Of a DNA stretch of 64,000 nucleotides, positions 54,497 through 62,544 are shown in pieces. This DNA is from Leisingera daeponensis DSM 23529 (lineage in GTDB: Bacteria; Pseudomonadota; Alphaproteobacteria; Rhodobacterales; Rhodobacteraceae), in assembly GCF_000473145.1 (NCBI RefSeq), contig NZ_KI421500.1, positions 2,319,725 to 2,383,724 of the forward strand, written 5' to 3'. How positions within the stretch are numbered: the stretch's first letter is position 1; the number at the start of each line of letters is the position of its first letter. Position numbers and translations under genes: made by a program. Below the pieces are notes generated by a model. The model searched no databases and was not told the DNA's origin. It was given only the letters and a program-made list of their open reading frames with translations.

Positions 54497-56430
54497 CCCT
54501 TCCCCTCCAGATACCGCCGCTTGGCCTCTTCCTGCCGCCCGAAATCGCGCACCATGTTTTCAATCGCCACCTCATCCGACTTGTCGGCATAGCGGAATTC
54601 GCTGTCGGCGTAGCGGTTGATCTCCTGCACCACCATGTCGACGGTGATCGGCACCCGCAGCTCCGCAATCATCGCGGATTTGGTCTCGTAATCCTTGAAC
54701 AGGAACAGCTCCGGATTCTCCATCCATTCATCCGGCAGCTCGAAATCCATCGCCCGGACCTTGACCGCATCGGTGATGTTCTTGATGGCGCGACCGGTAA
54801 ACCGCTCATCCGCCTGCTGAATGGCCTTCAAATAGGTGCCAAGCTTGGCCAGATCATCCAGCTCGCCAATCTGATCCTGCACCCGGCCAAAGACCTCCAT
54901 CAGCCCCGGTTCCTGCGGGCGGTTGTGCGCCTCGAAAGACCGCGCGACCGCCTTCTTGATCTCCTGCGCGCCATAAAGGTCATGCTCACCGAGCGGGATC
55001 GCATGGTTCTTGCCCATCAGAAGGGTCAGAATGTCGATGTAATCCTCCCGCGTCTGCGGCCCGTCCACCAGGAACCGCGCCCCCGCCCGCTGGCGCAGCG
55101 CGTCGTCCACATTCTCTGGGTAGTTGGAGAACATGCCAAAGGTGCAGTTGCCGCGCACCACGGTGTTGGCCCCGGCAAAGGCCTCCATGAACACCGCCGT
55201 CACCTCCTGCTGGCCCGCCGAGGACTGCCGGTCGCCGCGCTTGCCCGCGATCTGGTCGATGTCGTCGATGGTGCCAAAGCCGATGACGCCCGGATCGATT
55301 ACGTTCTGGATGAAGCTCTTGGCGTTCTGGCCGGATTTGCCCTGGTAGCTGTCGATATTGTCGATGCCGAAATTCTGATAGCGGAAGGGGTAGCCCGCAT
55401 TCTGGCAATAGTCGTGGATCAGCCCCGCCATCATCTGGATCAGGGTGGTCTTGCCGGTCCCCGGCTTGCCGTCACCCATGAAGGTGAAGATGAAACCGCC
55501 CATCTCGGCAAAGGGGTTCAGGCGGCGGTCGAAATCATAGGCCATCAGCATCTTGGCCAGCCGCATCGCCTGGTATTTGGCGATATGGTTGCCGACCACC
55601 TCATGCGGTTTCTTGAACGCCATCGTCAGGGTGGTGGATTTCGCCTTGGCGGCCGCATCAAAGCCGCTGATGGTGAGATCATCCGCCTCCACCCGCCAAG
55701 AAGCCGCGGTGAAGGCCTCCAGCCGCGGTGCGTTCTGCGCCCGCAGGGCGGCCTTCTCCATCAGCTGCTCGGCATAGGCAGCCGCCGCCGCAATCAGATG
55801 CGCATCGTCGGGCGCATGCAGCGCCAGCTTCTGGTCCAGCTCCCACAGCGCGCCGTGCAGCGCCAGCGGCGCATTATCCGTCAGCAGCTCCTCAGCCTCG
55901 CCTACCTCGGCCTGCGTCTCGGACCCGTGCGGTGCCAGCAGATAGGCCGTGGCATTGGCAAACACATGCGCCGCGATCAGCGCCTCAGCCGCCAGCAGTT
56001 CGGTAAACTCCCCCTTACGCGCCGCGTCCAAAGAGCCTGCCAGATTGGCCCGCTTCAGATCAGCAAGGCCCGAGACATCCGCATAAACCTCCGCCATCGC
56101 CAGCGAGACCGCCAGCGCCCGGCGCAGCGCGTGCTGCAAGGTTGCCTGCAAGGGCGAGGTCAGCGGATCGTCTCCGTCCGCCGCCTCGATCCGGGCAATC
56201 AGATGCACGCCCTCCGGGCGCGCGGTGGAGCGCGTCACCAGCCCCGGTGTGGTGGAACGGAAGCGGCGGCTGCGGGCAATCCCGGGCGAACGCTCCTGCA
56301 CCGGCGCGCTTGCCTGCGGCTTGGCCACGCGCGGGGTGTGGTCGAACCCCTCCAGCATCGCGGCCGCGGCGGCGTAATGCTTGCGGATATCCTCTTCCCG
56401 CAGCTCCATCTGAGTGCCTGAAATGCTCAT
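54493..56430 (-). CDS. AAA+ ATPase, 645 aa, core of an uncharacterised operon
   Basis: Residues 1-290 are a helical, Ala-rich N-terminal region with no known domain. The AAA+ module spans about 310-500: Walker A is GDGKPGTGKTTLIQMM (about 317), Walker B is GVIGFGTIDDIDQIAGKRGD, and a sensor-1/arginine-finger region is GNCTFGMFSNYPENVDDALRQRAGARFLVDGP. A helical lid follows. It resembles classic AAA+ remodellers, not MoxR or ClpX specifically. ATG 56430 has GAGGG upstream; an ATG at 56409 is possible. The operon partners are coiled-coil and membrane proteins, so remodelling of a membrane-associated filament or complex is inferred. Confidence 0.88.
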   Translation of the reverse strand: MSISGTQMELREEDIRKHYAAAAAMLEGFDHTPRVAKPQASAPVQERSPGIARSRRFRSTTPGLVTRSTARPEGVHLIARIEAADGDDPLTSPLQATLQHALRRALAVSLAMAEVYADVSGLADLKRANLAGSLDAARKGEFTELLAAEALIAAHVFANATAYLLAPHGSETQAEVGEAEELLTDNAPLALHGALWELDQKLALHAPDDAHLIAAAAAYAEQLMEKAALRAQNAPRLEAFTAASWRVEADDLTISGFDAAAKAKSTTLTMAFKKPHEVVGNHIAKYQAMRLAKMLMAYDFDRRLNPFAEMGGFIFTFMGDGKPGTGKTTLIQMMAGLIHDYCQNAGYPFRYQNFGIDNIDSYQGKSGQNAKSFIQNVIDPGVIGFGTIDDIDQIAGKRGDRQSSAGQQEVTAVFMEAFAGANTVVRGNCTFGMFSNYPENVDDALRQRAGARFLVDGPQTREDYIDILTLLMGKNHAIPLGEHDLYGAQEIKKAVARSFEAHNRPQEPGLMEVFGRVQDQIGELDDLAKLGTYLKAIQQADERFTGRAIKNITDAVKVRAMDFELPDEWMENPELFLFKDYETKSAMIAELRVPITVDMVVQEINRYADSEFRYADKSDEVAIENMVRDFGRQEEAKRRYLEGKG

Positions 56431-56474
56431 CTCACCCTCTTAATCCCAACGCTGCAAACCGAAACCGATCCGAT

Positions 56475-56505
56475 CTTCATCTGGCTAATAATATCCCCGC
56501 CGGAG
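56475..56505 (-). repeat. Dispersed intergenic motif, copy 4 (minus strand)
   Basis: On the minus strand GGGGATATTATTAGCCAGAT followed by GAAGATCGGATC. It is nearly identical to the plus-strand copy at 18559. It lies in the 104-base spacer between the 373-aa gene and the AAA+ gene, the only sizeable gap inside the operon. Confidence 0.6.
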
Positions 56506-56534
56506 GCTCCCGCCGCTGGCAACACGCGCAGACC

Positions 56535-57656
56535 TCAATACCGCAGCACCTGCCCCGCATCGCTCACCACGAATTTCTGCACATCCGCAAACCCCGGCGG
56601 GTCCAGCTCTGCCAGCACCTGGAACGGGCGCTGCGGCAGGATGATCGCGCGCTGGGTCCGGGTCGCGCCGGTATCCGCACCGCGCCCGCCAAAGGGGTCG
56701 AGTGCAAAGATCTCCCGCTCCACGGTGCCGAACCAGCCGGCGCGCTCTTCCCGCACCTCCTCGCTTTCCAGTTCCTCCAGCGTCCAGGCCAAGGCCCAGT
56801 CCTGGCCCTCAGGGGCCTCGGCCTCCTCCAGCACCCGGTGCAGCGGGCCGGTCTGCTCGGTATAGGCGGAGGAATACATCGGCCCCACATGATAGCGGCG
56901 CAGACGCTTGGGGTGGAGGTCCGCGAAATCCTCGTCAAACCCTTTGGCAATGGTCACCAGTTTCAGCCCCGCCAGTGCCTGCGCCATCAGATGCGCCTGC
57001 ACCTCCGGCCAGCGGCGTTCGTCCTTCGGCAGCGCCACCTTACCGCTGTCCTCCAGTTCCATCAGGTAGATTACCGGCAGGTTCACCTGGCTGTCATAGG
57101 CGGCCCAATGCAGCAGGAAGCGCCGCCGCCGCTCGCCGATGTTTTCCAGCCATTCGCAGACCGGATGGTTCTGGACCCAGAACAGCTGCCCCTTCGAGAG
57201 CTCCTGATAATAAAGCCGCTGCGACAGCGCGAACTGCAGTTTGGCCGGCACCGTGCGGTCCGAGATGATGGTGCGCACCATATCGTCCTTCAGCTGCGCC
57301 TCGCTCGCCATATTGGCCAGATGCCGCTCCGCCTGCTGGGCGTCATTGGCCATAGTCATCAACTCGGCGGCGACCGGAAAGCCGCTGTCGCGCTTGTCCA
57401 TCGCAAGGCTGCCAAAGAACCGCCCGGTGTCGCGTCCCGCCATCAGGTACTTCATGGAGAGCGCGCGGAAGGTGAAGTTCAGCCGCATCAGATAGCTGGT
57501 CAGCACCTTCACATCTGATTTCGACAGCCGTCCCTCCGCCTGCATCGCTGCCGCCACCCGGGTCAGATGCCGGATGATGGTCTCGAACTTCCTGAAATAC
57601 CGGCGCGAGGCGAAGGTATCGCCGAGGCCAGCGTGATCGCGCGAGGGATCGGTCAT
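56535..57656 (-). CDS. Hypothetical protein, 373 aa, AAA+ operon
   Basis: Not recognised. Soluble, no signal or TM. The N-terminal half is helical (FASRRYFRKFETIIRHLTRVAAAMQAEGRLSKSDVKVLTSYLMRLNFTFRALSMKYLMAGRDTGRFFGSLAMD). The middle has LFWVQNHPVCEWLENIGERRRRFLLHWAAYDSQVNLPVIYLMELEDSGKVALPKDERRWPEVQAHLMAQ. The C-terminus is variable and acidic, ending FADVQKFVVSDAGQVLRY. The start overlaps the 93-aa membrane gene by 4 bases. Always considered with its operon neighbours; function unknown. Confidence 0.8.
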   Translation of the reverse strand: MTDPSRDHAGLGDTFASRRYFRKFETIIRHLTRVAAAMQAEGRLSKSDVKVLTSYLMRLNFTFRALSMKYLMAGRDTGRFFGSLAMDKRDSGFPVAAELMTMANDAQQAERHLANMASEAQLKDDMVRTIISDRTVPAKLQFALSQRLYYQELSKGQLFWVQNHPVCEWLENIGERRRRFLLHWAAYDSQVNLPVIYLMELEDSGKVALPKDERRWPEVQAHLMAQALAGLKLVTIAKGFDEDFADLHPKRLRRYHVGPMYSSAYTEQTGPLHRVLEEAEAPEGQDWALAWTLEELESEEVREERAGWFGTVEREIFALDPFGGRGADTGATRTQRAIILPQRPFQVLAELDPPGFADVQKFVVSDAGQVLRY

Positions 57657-57934
57657 GGCTTAGGCTTCATGTAGTTTTCGCCAAATATGCGCTTGGCATG
57701 GTCTTCTCCGTACAGGTTTGCCGTGCCTTCCCCTAGGCCATAGTCGCGGAAAGAGTCCGCACAGGCCTGAATGAACCAAAGAAAGGCAATCACAATGCCG
57801 ATAAAGGCAAAGACACTTGCCACCATCGCAAAGGCCGGAGCACTGAGGAGATAGGCCATTGCGCTGCACAGCGTGAACCCAGCCAGCCCTATGCCAACCC
57901 CGATTCTGAATATCCGTTTTTCGAACTTTGTCAT
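57653..57934 (-). CDS. Small membrane protein, 93 aa, AAA+ operon
   Basis: Begins MTKFEKRIFRIGVGIGLAGFTLCSAMAYLLSAPAFAMVASVFAFIGIVIAFLWFIQAC, with two TM helices at about residues 9-29 and 36-58. The cytoplasmic C-terminus is SFRDYGLGEGTANLYGEDHAKRIFGENYMKPKP. I chose ATG 57934 because the upstream extension is not hydrophobic-protein-like. It overlaps the 373-aa gene by 4 bases. Its base composition is lower in G+C than the flanking large genes. No family recognised. Confidence 0.75.
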   Translation of the reverse strand: MTKFEKRIFRIGVGIGLAGFTLCSAMAYLLSAPAFAMVASVFAFIGIVIAFLWFIQACADSFRDYGLGEGTANLYGEDHAKRIFGENYMKPKP

Positions 57935-57986
57935 GTGCACACCAGTGTTTACGGCTTTCTCCAGCCAGCGTTGTGGGCCGAGGTGT

Positions 57987-58186
57987 CTAACCAATCCGCT
58001 CCTTAGAAAGTTCCCAGGCAAAGATTGCGAACACTCCCGCTACTGTGGCCACAACCCAGCCTGCAAAAGGGCCTCCGACGACGAAGTAGAGAACAGCCAA
58101 AGTTCCAAAATAACCGCCAGCACGCTCCACCAGAACCAGTTCGGCGGATACGGGATATTCAGGAACTCAAGCCAATCCAAGCTCAC
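57987..58186 (-). pseudogene. Small membrane protein gene with a one-base frameshift
   Basis: GTG 58186 overlaps the coiled-coil stop (GTGA, 58186-58183). The frame reads MSLDWLEFLNIPYPPNWFWWSVLAVI and then becomes non-membrane sequence. In the next frame FGTLAVLYFVVGGPFAGWVVATVAGVFAIFAWELSKERIG continues to TAG at 57987. One extra T in the ATTTT run near 58107-58111 would join them into a 66-aa protein with two TM helices. It is either a broken gene or a sequencing error at a homopolymer; too short to show as one open frame. Confidence 0.6.
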
Positions 58187-59265
58187 CCACCATACAGGTT
58201 CTTGTCGTGCTTCTCGACAATCGCGGCAAACCTGCGGGCAAAGCGTTCATCGGCCTTGGCCTTTTTCTCCAGCACGTCGCGGGCGAACACCATGTTGCCC
58301 TCATGGCTTTCCAGCATATCGGCCATCTTCTGGTTGGTCGCGGTGCCGATCGCCGCCATTGCGGTCTGGGCTTCCTTGTCGGTCTGCACGCCGATCTCGT
58401 TGATCCGGTGCGCCACATCCTGCTGCTGCGCGGTCTTCAGCGATTTGGTCAGCGCGTCATACAGCACCACCCGCTGCTGGGTGTCCGTCTGCAGCTTGTT
58501 GATCAGCACCATCTGCGTCGCCGCCTGGTTCTGAAGGGAGTCGACCCAAGTCTTGCCCTTCTCGATATAACGCTCCAGCGTCTGGGATTTCGCAAGCTTC
58601 ACCTGCTCCTCCTGCACCAGCGCGTTGTACTTGGTGTTCAGCTCGGCCAGCTCAGTCTCCAGTTTGGTGCGCGCGGCCGCGTCCTGCTCGACCGCGATCT
58701 TGTTTTCCAGCTCGATGATCTGCGGGTCCAGCGCCACGATCCGGGCGCGCACGCCCTCCAGCTCCTGTACCGTGAACTCGCGGTCATCGAGCGTGGCCGA
58801 CAAGTTCACCTGCACCTTCTCGCGCTGCTCTTCCAGGGTGGCCAGCTGGCCTTCCAGCAGCTTCACGATCACGTCCGACTTGGCGATCAGATCCTGCAGC
58901 TTGTCGTCGATATTGGCGGTGCGCATCCGCTCCTGGCGCATCGAGTCCGATTTGCCCTTGGAGAAGAAGCCGACAAAGCTCTCCCACCCGGTTTTCGAGC
59001 GCATCTCATTGAAGTCCTTGGAGAACGCCGCCGTCACGTCGTCCAGCCCCATGATCAGCTCGGCGATATTGGCGTTCATCACCTCGGTATGCGCGTGAAC
59101 ATCTTCCAGCGTCGCGTTCTCGATGTCGATGCTGGCATCCTCGCCCGCCTCGATCTTGCTGCGCGCAGTCTCGATGCGCGAGGTCATCGCCTCGATCCTG
59201 GCTTGGGAGTCCCGGACCTTCTCCTGGCTCTCCTGTACCATCCTGTCAAATTGGGAAACACTCAT
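58183..59265 (-). CDS. Long coiled-coil protein, 360 aa, first gene of the AAA+ operon
   Basis: Almost entirely alpha-helical with heptad patterns: residues 1-90, then FVGFFSKGKSDSMRQERMRTANIDDKLQDLIAKSDVIVKLLEGQLATLEEQREKVQ, and 175-260 (ELENKIAVEQDAAARTKLETELAELNTKYNALVQEEQVKLAKSQTLERYIEKGKTWVDSLQ). There is no signal or TM. It resembles loosely the TelA (toxic anion resistance) and PspA style of scaffold proteins; I cannot confirm either. The ATG at 59265 has GGAGG 11 bases upstream. A strong hairpin lies 40 bases before it. Confidence 0.85.
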   Translation of the reverse strand: MSVSQFDRMVQESQEKVRDSQARIEAMTSRIETARSKIEAGEDASIDIENATLEDVHAHTEVMNANIAELIMGLDDVTAAFSKDFNEMRSKTGWESFVGFFSKGKSDSMRQERMRTANIDDKLQDLIAKSDVIVKLLEGQLATLEEQREKVQVNLSATLDDREFTVQELEGVRARIVALDPQIIELENKIAVEQDAAARTKLETELAELNTKYNALVQEEQVKLAKSQTLERYIEKGKTWVDSLQNQAATQMVLINKLQTDTQQRVVLYDALTKSLKTAQQQDVAHRINEIGVQTDKEAQTAMAAIGTATNQKMADMLESHEGNMVFARDVLEKKAKADERFARRFAAIVEKHDKNLYGG

Positions 59266-59304
59266 CGTGTCCGTTCCTCCCGCTCAAATAACTGATCCGG
59301 ATAT

Positions 59305-59331
59305 GGGGATGTAAAAAGATTTTACATCCCC
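59305..59331. promoter_or_regulatory. Perfect inverted repeat upstream of the AAA+ operon
   Basis: GGGGATGTAAAA (59305-59316) pairs perfectly with TTTTACATCCCC (59320-59331), with a 3-base loop. It is 40 bases before the first gene of the operon. The TGTAAAA/TTTTACA arms look like an operator for an unknown dimeric regulator; a 5'-leader hairpin is possible too. Confidence 0.55.
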
Positions 59332-59382
59332 CGGGCGGCGCAATTCCGCCCGTTTCCAAATCACTGTTGCAGAGAGGCTGCA

Positions 59383-59421
59383 CAAAGAAAACCCCCGGAC
59401 GCGCCTGAGCGGATCCGGGGG
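59383..59421 (-). terminator. Rho-independent terminator after pmtA
   Basis: On the minus strand CCCCCGGA pairs with TCCGGGGG (59414-59421 with 59392-59399) and is followed by TTTTCTTT. It ends the pssA-pmtA transcript before the AAA+ operon promoter. Confidence 0.8.
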
Positions 59422-59445
59422 CGGTTTCGCGCAAACGGGGCATCG

Positions 59446-60069
59446 TCACATGGTCTGCTGCTTGCCCAGAACCAGAAAGGTCATCATGCCGAACGGCGGA
59501 ATGTTCTCCTGCTGCTCGACACTCAGCCCGTCCTCCTGCAGCACCGTTTCCAGCGCAAAGTCGGAATGCCAGCCGATCACATTGGCCAAGGGCGCAGAAA
59601 GCTTCTCCAGCGAGGCCCTGACCCCTTTGCCGCTCTTGAAATGATTGGTGATCACCACCTTGCCGCCGGGCTTCAGCACCCGGGCGATCTCGCGCATGAC
59701 ACGCTCCGGTTCGGGCACGACGGACAGCACATGCATGGCAGCGACGTTGTCAAAGGAGTTGTCCGGGAAATCCAGCTGCCGGGCATCCATCTGCCGCAGC
59801 GCTTCGACCTGGGTCAGCCCCAACTCCCGCACCTTGGCTTGCGCCTTTTTCAGCATGTCATGGCTGAAATCGATGCCGGTCACCCGCAGATGCGGCGCAT
59901 AATGCTGCAGCGACAGCCCGGTGCCGACGCCGACCTCCAGCACATTGCCCTGCCGGGAATTGATATAGCGGGTTGCGCGGCGGCGGCCTGAGCGCGTCAC
60001 CGCGCCAAAGGTCCTGTCGTATACCGGCGCCCAGCGCGCGTAAGATTCCTCAACTGCCTTGATATCCAA
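59446..60069 (-). CDS. pmtA: Phosphatidylethanolamine N-methyltransferase (PmtA-type SAM methyltransferase)
   Basis: Makes phosphatidylcholine by three methylations of phosphatidylethanolamine. The 207-aa protein begins YARWAPVYDRTFGAVTRSGRRRA, like Rhodobacter PmtA. The SAM motif is VLEVGVGTGLSLQHY (residues about 42-56), then VTGIDFSHDMLKKA, FPDNSFDNVAAMHVLSVVPEPERVM, and LKPGGKVVITNHF. It lies 27 bases after pssA in the same operon, which supports a lipid substrate. UbiE-like methyltransferases are the main alternative. Confidence 0.88.
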   Translation of the reverse strand: MDIKAVEESYARWAPVYDRTFGAVTRSGRRRATRYINSRQGNVLEVGVGTGLSLQHYAPHLRVTGIDFSHDMLKKAQAKVRELGLTQVEALRQMDARQLDFPDNSFDNVAAMHVLSVVPEPERVMREIARVLKPGGKVVITNHFKSGKGVRASLEKLSAPLANVIGWHSDFALETVLQEDGLSVEQQENIPPFGMMTFLVLGKQQTM

Positions 60070-60096
60070 TTCGTCCCTCCCATTGGACGTCTTGGG

Positions 60097-60837
60097 CTAG
60101 TCCTTTGGTTTGGAAACCAGCCCCCAAATCACCATAGCAACGTAGCCAACGCATAGCACAACCAGCACCGTCCATGCATAGGTCAACAGTGCCGCAGCCA
60201 TGAAGGCAAATCCCACCAGCAGGTATTTAACATGCTCGCGGGAGATTTTCATCGCCTTGGGCGACCAGGTCTGGATGTGGCTGATCATCAGCAGGCCGAC
60301 CACCACCATATGCAGGCAGATCAGCAGCTCCGGCAGCACCATCGCTCCGTCAAAGGCAAAGGCGACAAACATCGGCAGCATCGCCAGGAACGCCCCGGCA
60401 GGCGACGGGATGCCTTCGAAATAGCCGCTACGCCCCTTCGGCTCCTCCTCCGATTTACTGCTGACGTTGAACCGTGCCAGACGCACCACACAGCAGACCG
60501 AGAACACCAGCACCGAAATCCACCCCACGCCGCGCACATCCTGCAAAGCCCAGAGGTATATCACGATCGGCGTCGCCACCCCGAAGTTCAGGAAATCGGC
60601 CAGCGAATCCAGCTCCGCACCCATCTTGCTTTCGCTGTGCAGCGCCCGCGCCAGCCGCCCGTCCAGCCCGTCCAGCACCGCGGCCAGCAGGATCAGCATC
60701 ACCGCCAGCGTGTAGTTGCCGTAAACCGCAGCGCGGATCGCCGACAGGCCCGCACAGATGGCGCCGATGGTCATCAAGTTCGGCATCAGCTGGATCAGCG
60801 CAAATTCGGATTTCTTCTTTTCCGGGACGTCATACAT
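60097..60837 (-). CDS. pssA: CDP-diacylglycerol-serine O-phosphatidyltransferase
   Basis: Makes phosphatidylserine from CDP-diacylglycerol and serine at the inner membrane. The 246-aa protein has the CDP-alcohol phosphotransferase motif DGLDGRLARALHSESKMGAELDSLADF (residues about 57-83, D..G...AR...G...D...D) and about six TM helices. It is upstream of pmtA, so the pair links serine to phosphatidylcholine via a Psd decarboxylase that is not in the window. A polar KKKSEF start matches bacterial type II Pss. Confidence 0.95.
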   Translation of the reverse strand: MYDVPEKKKSEFALIQLMPNLMTIGAICAGLSAIRAAVYGNYTLAVMLILLAAVLDGLDGRLARALHSESKMGAELDSLADFLNFGVATPIVIYLWALQDVRGVGWISVLVFSVCCVVRLARFNVSSKSEEEPKGRSGYFEGIPSPAGAFLAMLPMFVAFAFDGAMVLPELLICLHMVVVGLLMISHIQTWSPKAMKISREHVKYLLVGFAFMAAALLTYAWTVLVVLCVGYVAMVIWGLVSKPKD

Positions 60838-61141
60838 GGCGGTGGCTCTTTCTTCCTCGCGGCGGCGCTGGAGAGGCCGCGGCGCAGAGGCAAACCTTGG
60901 GGTAAACTTGGGGCTACTGTAACCGTTGCGCTCCTATGCCCCAAGCGCTGCCGCAGCGCAATATTCACGGACCCGGCAGCCGCCCCGGCGTCAAGGGGGT
61001 GCACAGGGGGTGCATGGGGAGTGTACAGGCGGTGCCCCCAGAAAAGAAAGGGCACCGTGCATCGCACGGTGCCACGCCCAACTGCGAAGGCCTCCCGGCG
61101 GGAGGCCATGAGCAGGCGGGAGCCCCCGCCTGCGCCGCGGC
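60838..61141. other. Interval between pssA and creatinase
   Basis: About 304 bases. It holds the pssA promoter, a set of short direct repeats at about 61000-61040 (GGGGTGCA-type units, at least three), and the creatinase terminator. No gene is seen. Confidence 0.6.
61041..61073 (-). terminator. Rho-independent terminator after creatinase
   Basis: GGCACCGTGC pairs with GCACGGTGCC (61051-61060 and 61064-61073) around ATC. On the minus strand it is followed by CTTTCTTTTC. It lies about 70 bases past the creatinase stop. Confidence 0.8.
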
Positions 61142-62350
61142 TCAGCCGACCACGTTGAACGCCGGCCCGTAGGGGTACTTGGTGATGTTCTCGTTGCCGT
61201 CCTCGTGGATCACCAGGATGTCATGCTCACGGTAGCCGCCGGCGCCGGGATTGCCCTCGGCGATGGTCAGCATCGGCTCCATCGAGATCACCATGCCCGG
61301 CTCCAGAACCGTGTCAATGTCCTCGCGCAGCTCCAGCCCAGCCTCGCGGCCATAGTAGTGCGACAGTACGCCGAACGAATGGCCATAGCCGAAGGTGCGG
61401 TACTGCAGCAGATCCCGCTCCTCAAAGAAAGCGTTGATCTTATGGGTGATTTCCGCACAGCTCGCGCCCGGCTGCAGCAGCGAGATGCCGTATTCATGGG
61501 CCGCCACATTGGCCTCCCAGATCTTCAGGCTATCGGCGTCCACTTCCTTCACGAACATGGTCCGCTCCAGCGCGGTGTAATAGCCGGAGATCATCGGGAA
61601 GGTGTTCAGAGACAGGATATCGCCGCGCTGAAGCCTGCGTCCCGTCACCGGGTTGTGGGCGCCGTCGGTGTTGATGCCGGACTGGAACCAGACCCAGGTG
61701 TCGCGATATTCGGCATCCGGGAACCGCTTGGCAATCTCCAGCTCCATCGCGTCACGCCCGGCCATCGCCACATCAATCTCGCGCACGCCTTCCTTGACCG
61801 CATCGCGGATCGCAAAACCGCCCACGTCGGCCACCGCCGCACCGGCCCGGATCATCCCGATCTCGGCCGCTGATTTGCGCATCCGCTGTTCCATGGTCGG
61901 CAGGTAGAGATCGACCAGTTTCGACGGTGCCAGGAACGCCTCCAACTTGCCCTTTTGCAGCAGGGTGAGGTGGTCGCTCTCATAGCCGACAACCGCGCCC
62001 TCGCCACTTACCGACTTGATGGCACGCCAGAAATTGTCGCGCTGCCAGTCGGTATAGGTGATGTTATCGCAGAACGAGCGGCGCCAGGGCTGGCCCGCGT
62101 CGATGCCTGCCGAGATGGTAACCGCCTCGGTCCCGGTCACCACCAGGCCGTAGGGCCGGCCAAAGGCGCAATAGGTGAAGCCGGAATAGTAGGAGATGTT
62201 GTGCATCGAGGTGAATACGGCGGCGCTCACCCCGGTTTCGGCCATGATCTTGCGCAGGCCGGCGATCCGCGCCTCGTACTCGGAGACGGCAAATTGCAGC
62301 GGCGCCTTCTCACCATTGTGAAAACGGTACATTTCAGGACGTGCAGTCAT
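61142..62350 (-). CDS. Creatinase (creatine amidinohydrolase, M24 family)
   Basis: Hydrolyses creatine to sarcosine and urea. The 402-aa protein has the pita-bread fold: an N-terminal domain with ISYYSGFTYCAFGRPYGLVVTGTEAVTISAGIDAGQPWRRSFCDNITYTDWQRDNFW, and a catalytic C-terminal domain. WFQSGINTDGAHNPVTGRRLQRGDILSLNTFPMISGYYTALERTMF contains the catalytic His equivalent to P. putida His232, and YRTFGYGHSFGVLSHYYGREAGLELREDIDTVLEPGMVISMEPM follows. These are very close to P. putida creatinase (403 aa). Start ATG 62350 has GAAGGAAGG upstream. It is monocistronic. Confidence 0.93.
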   Translation of the reverse strand: MTARPEMYRFHNGEKAPLQFAVSEYEARIAGLRKIMAETGVSAAVFTSMHNISYYSGFTYCAFGRPYGLVVTGTEAVTISAGIDAGQPWRRSFCDNITYTDWQRDNFWRAIKSVSGEGAVVGYESDHLTLLQKGKLEAFLAPSKLVDLYLPTMEQRMRKSAAEIGMIRAGAAVADVGGFAIRDAVKEGVREIDVAMAGRDAMELEIAKRFPDAEYRDTWVWFQSGINTDGAHNPVTGRRLQRGDILSLNTFPMISGYYTALERTMFVKEVDADSLKIWEANVAAHEYGISLLQPGASCAEITHKINAFFEERDLLQYRTFGYGHSFGVLSHYYGREAGLELREDIDTVLEPGMVISMEPMLTIAEGNPGAGGYREHDILVIHEDGNENITKYPYGPAFNVVG

Positions 62351-62544
62351 ATCAGACCCTTCCTTCTTACAAGAAAGGTCCCGGCGTTCAGGACGGTTTG
62401 GGAATGCGGGGGCACCATGTATTCCATGCGGCGACGCCATCGCCTGGCCCTTGCGCGGACGATGCGGTGAAAACCGGATTCTGGCAAGACGTTTTTACGG
62501 CCAGGGAGCTTGTAGGGTGGGCGATCCCGCCCACCGCTCCGCGA

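Noticed and set aside
58183..59265. Annotating the coiled-coil protein as TelA (tellurite resistance)
   Set aside because: The resemblance is limited to general coiled-coil and Gln/Ala-rich patterns; I could not see the TelA signature residues.
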